64,000 nt of DNA from Sphingomonas sp. (GTDB taxonomy: Bacteria; Pseudomonadota; Alphaproteobacteria; Sphingomonadales; Sphingomonadaceae): contig JAHBZH010000001.1 in assembly GCA_019635535.1 (NCBI GenBank), positions 124,001 through 188,000 on the forward strand. The letters are read 5' to 3'. Each line of letters begins with the position of its first letter. Position 1 is the first letter of the stretch. This document shows, piece by piece, positions 11,288-19,214 of the stretch. Position numbers and translations under genes: made by a program. The notes under the pieces were generated by a model. It had not been told where the DNA came from and ran no database searches. It saw only the letters and a program-made list of their open reading frames with translations.

Positions 11288-11923
11288 GTGGCCAAGCTCT
11301 ACTTCTACTACGCCTCGATGAACGCGGGGAAATCGACCACGCTGCTGCAGGCCGATTTCAACTATCGCGAGCGCGGCATGGACACGATGCTGTGGACCGC
11401 GGCGCTCGACGACCGGGCGGGGCGCGGCATGATCGCCTCGCGGATCGGGCTGGACGCCGGCGCCCATGCCTATGAGCGCGGCACCGACATCCGCGCCGAT
11501 GTTGAGGCTGAGCTGAAGAAGCGGGAATTGCACTGCATCCTGATCGACGAGGCGCAGTTCCTGACCCGCGCCCAGGTCGTCCAGCTCGCCTCGATCTGCG
11601 ACGAGCTGGGCGTGCCCGTCCTCGCCTACGGCCTGCGCACCGATTTCCAGGCGAACCTGTTCGAAGGGAGCGCCCATCTGCTCGCGCTCGCGGACAGCCT
11701 GGTCGAGCTGAAAGCGGTCTGCGATTGCGGGCGTAAGGCGACGATGAACCTGCGCGTCGATGCGGACGGGCGCGCGGTGAAGCAGGGCGCGCAGACCGAG
11801 ATCGGCGGCAACGACCGCTATGTCTCGCTGTGCCGCCGTCACTATATGGACCGGATCGCCGAGGTGGATGGCGAGCAGCTTCGTCTCACCCTCACCCGCG
11901 CCGCCGCCGAAGCCACCCATTGA
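11288..11923 (+). CDS. tdk: thymidine kinase
   Basis: 211 aa. Type II thymidine kinase, phosphorylating thymidine with ATP for salvage. The P-loop ASMNAGKSTT lies at residues 9-18, the Walker-B-like IDEAQFL at about residues 85-91, and a zinc-ribbon region carries CDCGRKAT plus CRRHY. The lasso segment with GNDRYVSLC is also present. The start is GTG. No other nucleotide-salvage gene is adjacent. Confidence 0.95.
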   Translation: MAKLYFYYASMNAGKSTTLLQADFNYRERGMDTMLWTAALDDRAGRGMIASRIGLDAGAHAYERGTDIRADVEAELKKRELHCILIDEAQFLTRAQVVQLASICDELGVPVLAYGLRTDFQANLFEGSAHLLALADSLVELKAVCDCGRKATMNLRVDADGRAVKQGAQTEIGGNDRYVSLCRRHYMDRIAEVDGEQLRLTLTRAAAEATH

Positions 11924-11982
11924 GTCATTGAAGAGTCGCGAAAGGGCCCCATATCGCGTCAGCGTCTTGGGGGATTCGTGTC

Positions 11983-12144
11983 ATGGTCAGTCCGCTTTTC
12001 ACCGCACTCGCGCTCATCGCGACCGGCCAGGCCAAGGTGCCGCCGCTGCCGGCCGAGCTGGCCACGCCCGCCGGCATCCGTCGCTCCATCGACGCGGACG
12101 AGGCGGAGACGCCCAAGCCCGACGATTCCGACCGCAATAGCTGA
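11983..12144 (+). CDS. small hypothetical protein upstream of truB
   Basis: 53 aa. ATG with GGGGGA about 8 nt upstream. The first 15 residues (MVSPLFTALALIATG) are hydrophobic and could be an export signal or membrane anchor; the rest is acidic and proline-rich (IDADEAETPKPDDSD). It fills the tdk-truB gap in the same orientation. No family is recognised, and a chance reading frame cannot be excluded. Confidence 0.42.
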   Translation: MVSPLFTALALIATGQAKVPPLPAELATPAGIRRSIDADEAETPKPDDSDRNS

Positions 12145-12175
12145 CTTGCTTGGCGACCGGCGCTAAGGCGCCGGC

Positions 12176-13057
12176 ATGCATGGCTGGCTGATCCTAGACA
12201 AACCGGTGAGCACAGGCTCGACCCAGGCGGTCGGCGCGGTCAAGCGCGCGCTGCACGAGGGCGGCTACCCCAAAGTGAAGGTCGGCCATGGCGGCACGCT
12301 CGATCCGCTGGCGAGCGGCGTGCTGCCCGTCGCGCTGGGCGAAGCGACCAAGCTCGCCGGGCGGATGCTGGACAGCGACAAGGCCTATGAGTTCACGATC
12401 CGCTTCGGGGAGGAGACGGACACGCTCGATGCCGAGGGCGAGATCGTCGCAACCTCCGGCAGACATCCCACGCTTGCCGAAGTGGAGGCGATCCTGCCCC
12501 GCTTCACCGGCCCGATCGCACAAGTGCCGCCCGCCTTTTCCGCCCTGAAGGTGGACGGCAAGCGTGCCTATGACCTGGCGCGGGCGGGGGAGGAGGTGAA
12601 GCTTGCGAGCCGTGATGTGGTCATCCATGCCTTGACCATCGCAGGGACGGACGCGGACAGCGCTACCCTCTCGGCCCGTGTCTCCAAGGGCACCTATATC
12701 CGCTCCCTCGCCCGCGACATCGCCCATGCGCTCGATACGGTCGGCCACGTTACCATGTTACGGCGGACCAGGGCCGGGCCGTTCGGGCTCGAACAGGCGA
12801 TTTCGCTGGACAAATTGAGCGAAGCCGCTAAGGGCCGCACCCTTGAACGACACCTCCTGCCACTGACGGCGGGGCTGGACGACATCCCGGCTCTCTCCGT
12901 CACCCCCGATCAGGCAGGGGCGCTCCGCCAGGGGCGAAAGCTGATCGGGATCGCCGCCAGGCCAGGGCTTCATCTTGCGACGGACGGACAGGTTCCGGTC
13001 GCGCTTGTGGAGCTTAGCGAAGATGGTCTTCGCGTGGTTCGCGGATTCAACCTCTGA
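12176..13057 (+). CDS. truB: tRNA pseudouridine(55) synthase
   Basis: 293 aa. Isomerises U55 of tRNA to pseudouridine. The N-terminal GWLILDKPVSTGSTQAV, the catalytic motif GHGGTLDPLASGVLP with nucleophile Asp43, QVPPAFSALKVDGKRAYDLAR and VSKGTYIRSLARDI are all diagnostic. The C-terminal part carries a PUA-like segment (GLHLATDGQVPVALVEL). It is followed after 15 bp by rpsO, the usual infB-rbfA-truB-rpsO-pnp order. Confidence 0.96.
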   Translation: MHGWLILDKPVSTGSTQAVGAVKRALHEGGYPKVKVGHGGTLDPLASGVLPVALGEATKLAGRMLDSDKAYEFTIRFGEETDTLDAEGEIVATSGRHPTLAEVEAILPRFTGPIAQVPPAFSALKVDGKRAYDLARAGEEVKLASRDVVIHALTIAGTDADSATLSARVSKGTYIRSLARDIAHALDTVGHVTMLRRTRAGPFGLEQAISLDKLSEAAKGRTLERHLLPLTAGLDDIPALSVTPDQAGALRQGRKLIGIAARPGLHLATDGQVPVALVELSEDGLRVVRGFNL

Positions 13058-13072
13058 TTTAAGGAGTGAACG

Positions 13073-13342
13073 ATGTCGGTGACTGCCACGCGCAAGCAGG
13101 AAATCATCAAGGACAACGCCCAGAAGAAGGGCGACACGGGGAGCCCCGAGGTGCAGGTCGCGATCCTCACCGAGCGGATCGTCAACCTCACCGAGCATTT
13201 CAAGACGCATGCGAAGGACAATCATTCGCGCCGCGGCCTGCTGATGCTGGTCAACAAGCGCCGCTCGCTGCTCGACTATCTCAAGCGGGAAGACGAAGCG
13301 CGCTACACCGCACTGATCGCGAAGCTGGGTCTTCGCAAGTAA
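13073..13342 (+). CDS. rpsO: 30S ribosomal protein S15
   Basis: 89 aa, exact family length. Binds 16S rRNA early in 30S assembly. The sequence shows the S15 signature: [36 protein letters not shown] and the basic [21 protein letters not shown]-type ribosome site (AAGGAG) lies just upstream of the ATG. A hairpin follows the stop codon before pnp. Confidence 0.97.
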   Translation: MSVTATRKQEIIKDNAQKKGDTGSPEVQVAILTERIVNLTEHFKTHAKDNHSRRGLLMLVNKRRSLLDYLKREDEARYTALIAKLGLRK

Positions 13343-13347
13343 CGCCA

Positions 13348-13367
13348 AGCGGCCCTGCGGGGCCGCT
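13348..13367 (+). terminator. hairpin after rpsO (attenuator or processing site)
   Basis: Arms AGCGGCCC (13348-13355) and GGGCCGCT (13360-13367) form a perfect 8-bp stem with loop TGCG, starting 6 bp after the rpsO stop. No T run follows, so partial termination or an RNase III processing site between rpsO and pnp is as likely as full termination. Confidence 0.5.
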
Positions 13368-13430
13368 TCGCACATCCGGCGTCCGCAATCCGGCGGGCGA
13401 CGGGAACGGGCCATAGGGGTCCGGCACAAA

Positions 13431-13445
13431 CGGGCATGATGCCCG
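13431..13445. promoter_or_regulatory. palindrome in the pnp leader
   Basis: CGGGCATGATGCCCG is a perfect palindrome (7-bp arms around one base) about 50 bp upstream of the pnp ATG. In enterobacteria the pnp leader folds into a stem processed by RNase III during PNPase autoregulation; this could be the local equivalent, by analogy only. Confidence 0.3.
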
Positions 13446-13493
13446 CACATGAGGCCCCCGCCGCATCGGGCGCGCGGGAGGTAAGGAAAACAG

Positions 13494-15824
13494 ATGTTCA
13501 ACATGAAGAAAGTCGAAATCGAGTGGGGCGGCAAGACGCTGACGCTCGAAACGGGCCGCGTTGCCCGCCAGGCCGACGGCGCGGTGCTCGCGACCTATGG
13601 CGAAACGGTCGTCCTGTGCGCGGTCACCGCCGCCAAGTCGGTCAAGGACGGGCAGGATTTCTTCCCGCTCACCGTCCACTATCAGGAAAAATTCTCGGCC
13701 GCCGGGCGCATCCCGGGCGGCTTCTTCAAGCGCGAGCGCGGCGCCACCGAGAAGGAGACTCTCACGAGCCGCCTGATCGATCGGCCGATCCGCCCGCTCT
13801 TCCCGGAAGGCTTTTACAACGAGATCAACGTCATCGCCCAGGTGCTGAGCTATGACGGCGAGACCGAGAGCGACATCCTGGCGATGATCGCGGCCTCCGC
13901 GGCGCTGACCATTTCCGGCGTGCCCTTCATGGGCCCGATCGGCGCGGCGCGCGTCGGCTACAAGGACGGCGAGTACAGCCTGAACCCGTCGATGGACGAG
14001 GTGAAGGAAGGCGCGCTCGACCTGGTCGTCGCCGCCACCCACGACGCGGTGATGATGGTCGAATCCGAAGCCAAGGAGCTGTCGGAAGAGGTCATGCTCG
14101 GCGCCGTGCTGTTCGCCCATGACGAGATCAAGAAGGTCGTCGGCGCGATCATCAGCCTGGCCGAGAAGGCCGCCAAAGACCCGTGGGAAATGGCCGAGCA
14201 GGCCGATCTCAGCGCGGCCAAGAAGAAGCTCAAGGATCTGATCGGCAAGGACATCGCGGCGGCCTACAAGCTGACTGACAAGTCCGCCCGCTCCAATGCG
14301 CTGAACGAGGCCCGCGCCAAGGCGAAGGCGGCGTTCGCCGATGCGACCCCGCAGGACCAGATGGCCGCGCTCAAGCTCGGCAAGAAGCTCGAGGCCGAGA
14401 TCGTCCGCACCGCCATCCTGAAGGACGGCCAGCGGATCGACGGGCGCACCACGACGCAGATCCGCCCGATCGAGGCGATCGTCGGCTTCCTGCCGCGCAC
14501 CCACGGCTCCGCGCTGTTCACGCGCGGCGAGACCCAGTCGATCTGCACGACCACGCTCGGCACCAAGGAATCCGAGCAGATGATCGACGGCCTGACCGGC
14601 CTCTCCTACGAGCGCTTCATGCTCCACTACAACTTCCCGCCTTATTCGGTCGGCGAAGTGGGCCGCTTCGGCGCGCCGGGGCGGCGCGAGGTCGGCCACG
14701 GCAAGCTGGCGTGGCGGGCGCTGCACCCGGTGCTGCCCACGCATGAGGAATTCCCGTACACGATCCGCGTCCTCTCCGACATCACCGAGTCCAACGGCTC
14801 CTCGTCCATGGCGACGGTCTGCGGCGGCTCGCTATCGATGATGGACGCCGGCGTGCCGCTGAAGCGGCCGGTGTCGGGCATCGCCATGGGCCTGATCCTG
14901 GAAGGCAAGGACTTCGCCGTCATCAGCGACATCCTGGGCGACGAGGATCATCTCGGCGACATGGACTTCAAGGTGGCCGGCACGTCCGAAGGCATCACGA
15001 CGATGCAGATGGACATCAAGATCGCCGGCATCACCCGGGAGATTTTCGAGACCGCGCTCAACCAGGCCAAGGAAGGCCGCGCCCATATCCTGGGCGAGAT
15101 GGCCAAGGCGCTCGATCACACCCGCGAGGAGCTCAGCGCCCACGCGCCCCGGATCGAGACGATGCAGATCGACAAGGCGAAGATTCGCGACGTCATCGGC
15201 ACCGGCGGCAAGGTGATCCGCGAGATCGTCGCCACCACCGGCGCCAAGGTCGATATCGACGACGAGGGCGTGATCAAGATCAGCTCGTCCGATCTCTCGC
15301 AGATCGAGGCGGCCCGCGTGTGGATCGCCGGCATCGTCGAGGAGGCGGAAGTCGGCAAGATCTACACCGGCAAGGTGGTCAACATCGTCGATTTCGGCGC
15401 GTTCGTGAACTTCATGGGCGGCAAGGACGGCCTCGTCCACGTCTCCGAGATGAAGAACGAGCGGGTCGAAAAGCCGACCGACGTCGTCTCCGAAGGCCAG
15501 GAAGTGAAGGTCAAGGTTCTCGAGATCGATCCGCGCGGCAAGGTCCGCCTGTCGATGCGCGTCGTCGACCAGGAGACGGGCGAGGAGCTGGAGGACACGC
15601 GGCCCCCGCGGGAGCCGCGCGAGCGTGGCGATCGCGGGCCGAGGCGTGACGGGGATCGGGGTGGCCGTGGTGGCGGCGACCGTGGCGGTCGCGGCCGTGG
15701 CCCGCGTCGCGACGGCGAACGTTCGGAGCGCGGCGACCGGGGCGACCGCCCCCGGCGCGACGGCGGCGACAACGGGCCGGAGCCCGAGTTCGCGCCGGCG
15801 TTTCTGACGCGGGATGATGATTAA
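13494..15824 (+). CDS. pnp: polyribonucleotide nucleotidyltransferase (PNPase)
   Basis: 776 aa. Phosphorolytic 3-prime to 5-prime exoribonuclease of the degradosome. Two RNase PH domains are visible (the first from [17 protein letters not shown], the second with [18 protein letters not shown] and the phosphate-binding [17 protein letters not shown]), joined by a helical segment. Then come a KH domain ([17 protein letters not shown]) and an S1 domain ([20 protein letters not shown]). The C-terminal tail of about 70 residues is Arg/Gly/Asp-rich ([19 protein letters not shown]), an RGG-like low-complexity tail that could bind RNA or partners. Confidence 0.97.
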   Translation: MFNMKKVEIEWGGKTLTLETGRVARQADGAVLATYGETVVLCAVTAAKSVKDGQDFFPLTVHYQEKFSAAGRIPGGFFKRERGATEKETLTSRLIDRPIRPLFPEGFYNEINVIAQVLSYDGETESDILAMIAASAALTISGVPFMGPIGAARVGYKDGEYSLNPSMDEVKEGALDLVVAATHDAVMMVESEAKELSEEVMLGAVLFAHDEIKKVVGAIISLAEKAAKDPWEMAEQADLSAAKKKLKDLIGKDIAAAYKLTDKSARSNALNEARAKAKAAFADATPQDQMAALKLGKKLEAEIVRTAILKDGQRIDGRTTTQIRPIEAIVGFLPRTHGSALFTRGETQSICTTTLGTKESEQMIDGLTGLSYERFMLHYNFPPYSVGEVGRFGAPGRREVGHGKLAWRALHPVLPTHEEFPYTIRVLSDITESNGSSSMATVCGGSLSMMDAGVPLKRPVSGIAMGLILEGKDFAVISDILGDEDHLGDMDFKVAGTSEGITTMQMDIKIAGITREIFETALNQAKEGRAHILGEMAKALDHTREELSAHAPRIETMQIDKAKIRDVIGTGGKVIREIVATTGAKVDIDDEGVIKISSSDLSQIEAARVWIAGIVEEAEVGKIYTGKVVNIVDFGAFVNFMGGKDGLVHVSEMKNERVEKPTDVVSEGQEVKVKVLEIDPRGKVRLSMRVVDQETGEELEDTRPPREPRERGDRGPRRDGDRGGRGGGDRGGRGRGPRRDGERSERGDRGDRPRRDGGDNGPEPEFAPAFLTRDDD

Positions 15825-15835
15825 GCCTGCCTGTT

Positions 15836-15889
15836 CCCCGGCCCTTCGGCGTTGCTCAGGATAAACCTCGGTTTCGCCGAGGGCCGGGG
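15836..15889. repeat. REP-like imperfect palindrome after pnp
   Basis: CCCCGGCCCTTCGGCG (15836-15851) pairs with CGCCGAGGGCCGGGG (15875-15889) with a single bulged T; the loop contains GCTCAGGATAAACC. This resembles intergenic palindromes of the CCTTCG...GCTCAGG type that I recall as common in sphingomonad genomes. Only this copy is seen in the window. Confidence 0.5.
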
Positions 15890-15906
15890 TCCAGCCTGAA
15901 ACGAGA

Positions 15907-15934
15907 AGCCCCGCCAGCGATGGCGGGGCTTTTT
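15907..15934 (+). terminator. rho-independent terminator of the pnp transcript
   Basis: Perfect 10-bp stem AGCCCCGCCA (15907-15916) / TGGCGGGGCT (15921-15930) with a GCGA tetraloop, running into TTTTT. A textbook intrinsic terminator closing the translation/RNA operon. Confidence 0.93.
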
Positions 15935-15977
15935 GTATTCCACGGAAAAGTAACCGCCGCTCTATTAAGCCGGCAGC

Positions 15978-16535
15978 ATGACCAGATTGAAGGAGACAAT
16001 ATTGATTCTTCTGGCGGCAGGCCTGACCGCAAGCTGTATTCACGCCCCGCCGGAAATCATGGTTGCCGATCGGACCTGGGCTCCCAATCGTACCGGGTAT
16101 ACATTTCGTGCCGGCTATTTTTCCGAGCCACAGGTTTACGACGCCCGTTGGGAGCAAGGCCGGCTCCGGATGATGCGGGAGCAAGGGGCCAGCTGTGGTC
16201 CGATCAGAGGGAGAATAGTTCGCCGCGACATCCGTTGGTATGCAGCGACGCCACAAAGCGGTCGGCGATGCGCCGCCCTTGTTTACACCGTGTCATGCGG
16301 CCGCGAAAATCCACTGGTGCGACGCACGGCCGAAGAGATGCGCAGAGAGCTTCTGGCCGTCGAACCCCGGCGACCGATCGAACCGGAATGCGGCATCAAG
16401 GATTATTACTTCTTCCATCCGGAGGATTGCCCCGCCGTCCAATACGCTCCCGCCGGTTGCCGCCACCATCCCCGCGAAGAGCCAGCGGAAACCACGCCCG
16501 AGATGGCGGAGCCATCGCAACCCATTGAGCGGTAA
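15978..16535 (+). CDS. putative lipoprotein of unknown function
   Basis: 185 aa. The N terminus (ILILLAAGLTASC) is a lipoprotein signal with lipobox LTASC. The mature part is rich in aromatic residues and cysteines (GASCGPIRG, GRRCAALVYTVSCG, PECGIKDYYFFHPEDC), suggesting several disulfides in an envelope protein. Local base composition is less GC-rich than the flanking operons, which may point to recent acquisition. No family is recognised. It stands alone between the pnp terminator and the parDE promoter. Confidence 0.65.
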   Translation: MTRLKETILILLAAGLTASCIHAPPEIMVADRTWAPNRTGYTFRAGYFSEPQVYDARWEQGRLRMMREQGASCGPIRGRIVRRDIRWYAATPQSGRRCAALVYTVSCGRENPLVRRTAEEMRRELLAVEPRRPIEPECGIKDYYFFHPEDCPAVQYAPAGCRHHPREEPAETTPEMAEPSQPIER

Positions 16536-16556
16536 GTTGCCTCGACATTTTGCCAT

Positions 16557-16585
16557 TTGATAACAGTTGATAAATCGGCTATAAT
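16557..16585 (+). promoter_or_regulatory. sigma-70 type promoter of parDE with overlapping direct repeat
   Basis: TTGATA (16557-16562), 17-bp spacer, TATAAT (16580-16585), about 20 bp before the parD start: a near-consensus vegetative promoter. TTGATAA occurs at 16557-16563 and again at 16567-16573, 10 bp apart, i.e. one helical turn, covering the -35 box. That is where an autorepressing ParD (ribbon-helix-helix) dimer pair would bind; the operator role is inferred. Confidence 0.75.
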
Positions 16586-16606
16586 ATTCGCAAAAGAGGC
16601 ATTCCC

Positions 16607-16864
16607 ATGATCAGTGCAGACCTCGGTCAAAAACTGGAAAGCTTTGTCGCCGATCTCGTGGCGACGGGACGCTACAACAGCAAGAGCGAAGTCCTGCGCG
16701 AAGGCGTCCGCCTGATTCAGGAGCGGGAGGCGCGGTTGGCGGCGCTGGATGCGTCGATCGCGCGGGGGCTGGCCGATGCCGAGGCGGGGCGGACGGTGCC
16801 CGCCGAAGAGGTGTTCGACCGGCTTGAGGGCAAGTATCGCGCACTGGCCGCCGGCCGGAAATGA
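16607..16864 (+). CDS. parD: antitoxin of the ParD/CC2985 family
   Basis: 85 aa. The N-terminal half (MISADLGQKLESFVADLVAT ... NSKSEVLREGVRLI) is a ribbon-helix-helix DNA-binding fold; the C-terminal half (DASIARGLADAEAGRTVPAEEVFDRLE) is the acidic toxin-binding tail typical of the family. The last codons overlap parE as ATGA. ParD neutralises ParE and represses the operon; the promoter upstream carries a tandem repeat suitable for this. Confidence 0.93.
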   Translation: MISADLGQKLESFVADLVATGRYNSKSEVLREGVRLIQEREARLAALDASIARGLADAEAGRTVPAEEVFDRLEGKYRALAAGRK

Positions 16865-17157
16865 TCGTCCGGCTCACGGCCGAGGCCGAGCGGAACCTGG
16901 AGGCGATCGGCGATCATATCGCCGCCGACAATCCGGCGCGGGCCTTGAGCTTTCTCGCCGAGCTGCGCGCTGCCTGTCTGGGGCTGGCCGAGTTTCCCGA
17001 GCGGTTTGCGCTGGTGCCGCGCTACGAAGCGCTGGGCGTGCGCCACCGGGTGCATGGCAATTACCTGATCTTCTACCGTGTGGGCGAAGGCCAAGTGGAC
17101 GTGCTGCATATCCTGCACGGTGCGATGGATTATGCGGCGATACTGTTTCCGGACTGA
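16861..17157 (+). CDS. parE: toxin of the RelE/ParE superfamily
   Basis: 98 aa. The ParE fold is recognisable from VRLTAEAERNLEAIGDHIA at the N terminus, RALSFLAELRAACLGLAEFP in the middle, and the C-terminal strands GNYLIFYRVGEGQVDVLHILHG. Family members poison DNA gyrase, although some relatives act on mRNA; the target cannot be decided here. Translationally coupled to parD. The stop codon directly abuts the stop codon of the convergent Nramp-like gene, with no base between them. Confidence 0.92.
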   Translation: MIVRLTAEAERNLEAIGDHIAADNPARALSFLAELRAACLGLAEFPERFALVPRYEALGVRHRVHGNYLIFYRVGEGQVDVLHILHGAMDYAAILFPD

Positions 17158-18450
17158 TCAGAGCAGCGACCAGACCTGATGCACACACAGCACCACGAAC
17201 AAACCGCTCGCCACCGTCAGCAGGGCGTTGGAGAGCCAGCCGGAACGCCATTGCGCGGGGACATGGCTTGAATTGAGCAACCACATCAAAGTGAGCGCCA
17301 GGAAGGGCATGAAGAAGGCCCCGAAGGCGCCATAGGCGATGATGAGGGCGAAGGGCTGGCCGAGCAGCAGCAGCGTCATCGGCGGGATTGTGAGCCACAG
17401 GACGTAGAGGCGGAAGGGCGTGGACCTGTCGAGATCGTCGGGCGCGGCGCCGGCCTCGCCCGGGGCATGGCGGAGGCTGCGCACGAAATCGGCGAAGAGG
17501 AGCGAGACGCCCTGCCACACGCCGAGCAGCGAGGAGAAGGTGGTCGCCGCGAAGCCGATCAGGAAGATGGTGGCGATGGTGGGGCCGAAGCGATCGGCCA
17601 GCACGGCGCCGAGATCGAGCAGGCCGCGATCGCCGCCCGCCAGCGCGATCTGCGCCGCATGGAGCAGCTCCGCGCCGACGATCAGCATGGCGATCACGAA
17701 GAGGCCGGTGGCGGCATAGGCGACGCGGTTGTCGAGCCGCATCATCCCGATCCATTGCGGCCCGCGCCACCCCTTCGCATTCACCCAATAGCCGTAGGCG
17801 GCGAGCGTGATCGTGCCGCCCACCCCGCCGATCAGCCCCAGGGTGAAGATCGCCGAGCCGGGCGGGAGCGTCGGGACGAGGCCGGTCGCCATGTTGCCGA
17901 TATTGGGTGCGACGAGGACGGCGAGGCCGACGACGATCACGAACATCACGGCGATGAAGAACTTCATCACCGCCTCGAACACGCGGTAGCGGTTGAAGAG
18001 GACGAAGGTCGCGCCGAGCAGGCCGGCGGCGGCGCCCCAGGCCCAGAAGGGGAGCAGATCGGGGAACAAGGCGGCGAGCGGCAGCGCCGTCGCGCTCATC
18101 GCCGTGCCGCCGTACACGAAGCCCCACAGCACGATGTAGATGCCGAAATACCAGCTCGTCCAACGGCCCAGCGCGCGCCAGCCCTCCAGCATGGTGGAGC
18201 CGGTCGCGAGGTGATAGCGGCCCGTGCCTTCGGCGAGCGCGATCTTCAGGATGCAGCCGGCGATCGCGGCCCAGAGCAGGGCATAGCCGAAACGCGAGCC
18301 GGCGACGAGCGTCGCCACCAGATCGCCCGCGCCGACGCCGGTGACTGCGACGACGATGCCGGGACCGATCAGCTTCCAGCGGGCGAGGCCGGCGGGCGGG
18401 GCGTCCGGGGCGGACGCCATGGCTTCAGCCTGTCCGTCCGCTCCCGCCAT
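17158..18450 (-). CDS. Nramp-related membrane transporter lacking canonical metal motifs
   Basis: 430 aa with about 11 transmembrane segments in the Nramp order (GPGIVVAVTGVGAGDLVATL in TM1, LAEGTGRYHLATGSTMLEG after TM2, a GGVGGTITLAAYGYWVNAKG TM6 region). Classical Nramp proteins carry DPGN in TM1 and MPH in TM6 as metal ligands; here the corresponding positions read GAGD and LAAYGYW. It therefore belongs to a divergent clade whose substrate is unknown, possibly Mg2+ or a non-metal solute. ATG at 18450 is preferred over GTG at 18453 because it is better spaced from GGGGAG. Convergent with parE. Confidence 0.82.
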   Translation of the reverse strand: MAGADGQAEAMASAPDAPPAGLARWKLIGPGIVVAVTGVGAGDLVATLVAGSRFGYALLWAAIAGCILKIALAEGTGRYHLATGSTMLEGWRALGRWTSWYFGIYIVLWGFVYGGTAMSATALPLAALFPDLLPFWAWGAAAGLLGATFVLFNRYRVFEAVMKFFIAVMFVIVVGLAVLVAPNIGNMATGLVPTLPPGSAIFTLGLIGGVGGTITLAAYGYWVNAKGWRGPQWIGMMRLDNRVAYAATGLFVIAMLIVGAELLHAAQIALAGGDRGLLDLGAVLADRFGPTIATIFLIGFAATTFSSLLGVWQGVSLLFADFVRSLRHAPGEAGAAPDDLDRSTPFRLYVLWLTIPPMTLLLLGQPFALIIAYGAFGAFFMPFLALTLMWLLNSSHVPAQWRSGWLSNALLTVASGLFVVLCVHQVWSLL

Positions 18451-18500
18451 CACACTCCCCTCGCCGTTTCGGCCAGTCTGGCACGGATCGGAGGAAGCGC

Positions 18501-18758
18501 CTAGTTCGCGGCGTTCGCATCCGCCGGCTCGGCCTCGGCGGGGGCGGGACCGTTCGCCAGCGCGTCGATCTCGCTTTGCATCCGCGCCTCGATGGCGGCG
18601 ACGCGGTTTTCCACCTCGGCCTCCAACGCGTTCGCCCGGTTCTCGATCTCCGCGTTCATCGCTTCGGCGCCGTTGGCGATGGGCGCCTCGGCCTGGCGCG
18701 AACAGGCGGCGAGCAAAGTGAGGGCGACGAGGGGAAGGAAGCGCGTCATGCGCGCCAT
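18501..18758 (-). CDS. small coiled-coil lipoprotein
   Basis: 85 aa. Signal peptide with lipobox LLAACS, then an alternating Glu/Ala/Asn helix (AEIENRANALEAEVENRVAA), predicted coiled coil, and an acidic Pro/Ala tail. It resembles small structural lipoproteins in general but no family is recognised. Two in-frame ATGs (18758 and 18749) are possible and neither has a clear ribosome site. Two hairpins with identical loops lie 36 bp upstream, between this gene and ssrA. Confidence 0.65.
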   Translation of the reverse strand: MARMTRFLPLVALTLLAACSRQAEAPIANGAEAMNAEIENRANALEAEVENRVAAIEARMQSEIDALANGPAPAEAEPADANAAN

Positions 18759-18793
18759 TCTAGGAGGACGAGCGCGAAAGAGGAAGGTGGGAG

Positions 18794-18849
18794 GCTTCTG
18801 TTGCCCGGTGCCTCCCGTACCGCTGGAATCCGCTTCTGTTGCCCGGTGC
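18794..18849 (-). repeat. 18-bp direct repeat forming two hairpins with identical 14-nt loops
   Basis: GCTTCTGTTGCCCGGTGC occurs at 18794-18811 and 18832-18849. On the minus strand each copy presents the loop ACCGGGCAACAGAA, closed first by CCGC/GCGG (4 bp) and then by GGGAGGC/GCCTCCC (7 bp). The stems differ but both pair, which implies selection for a displayed loop. The pair lies downstream of the tmRNA coding piece and upstream of the small lipoprotein gene. Confidence 0.7.
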
Positions 18850-18871
18850 GGCCCGACCGCGCTTTTGTCCT

Positions 18872-19163
18872 TGTAACCTAGACCGTGAGGTCATTGGTTA
18901 CGCGGCAATCGCGAGCGCCTCGTTATCGTTGGCACTTGTGTGATGAGCCGTCGCGGTGGCCCCTTCCGAGCGAAAGTCGGTGCTTTTCAACACACGTCGA
19001 TCCTGGTTCGGCCCCATCAGAAGCAGAGAGTCGCAAAGCCGACACATATGAAGCGTGCCGCCTATGCGGACTCAGCTCTTGGTGGAGCCGCCGGGTACTG
19101 CCCCCGGGTCCGCTGTGCCTATTGCACACCGTCGTTTATCGCCATAGCCGGGCGAACCCGGCA
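18872..19163 (-). ncRNA. ssrA: tmRNA, circularly permuted two-piece form
   Basis: Trans-translation RNA that rescues stalled ribosomes. On the minus strand the acceptor piece comes first: hairpin near 19147-19162, T-arm-like sequence, and CGGCTCCACCA ending at 19080. An excised loop of about 64 nt (19016-19079) follows, then the coding piece beginning GGGGCCGAACCAGGATCGAC at 19015. The halves rebuild an acceptor stem GGGGCCG/CGGCTCC with the G3-U70 wobble that specifies alanine charging. The tag frame 18898-18933 reads ANDNEALAIAA then TAA. A closing hairpin GTAACC/GGTTAC spans 18873-18901. The 5-prime end (about 19163) and 3-prime end (about 18872) are estimates. Confidence 0.93.
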
Positions 19164-19169
19164 GGGCCT

Positions 19170-19197
19170 TATATAGGCGTGCGGGCCTTAATGTGAA
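19170..19197 (-). promoter_or_regulatory. probable ssrA promoter
   Basis: On the minus strand TTCACA (19192-19197) and TATATA (19170-19175) are separated by 16 bp and placed to start transcription about 7 nt further on, at the beginning of the acceptor-piece hairpin. Confidence 0.55.
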
Positions 19198-19214
19198 GTG
19201 AGCGGCCGCGACGA

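Noticed and set aside
15600..15824. RG/RD-rich end of pnp as a frameshifted or wrong-frame tail
   Set aside because: The frame continues directly from the S1 domain to a stop before the terminator, and such low-complexity tails are known on PNPase of alphaproteobacteria.
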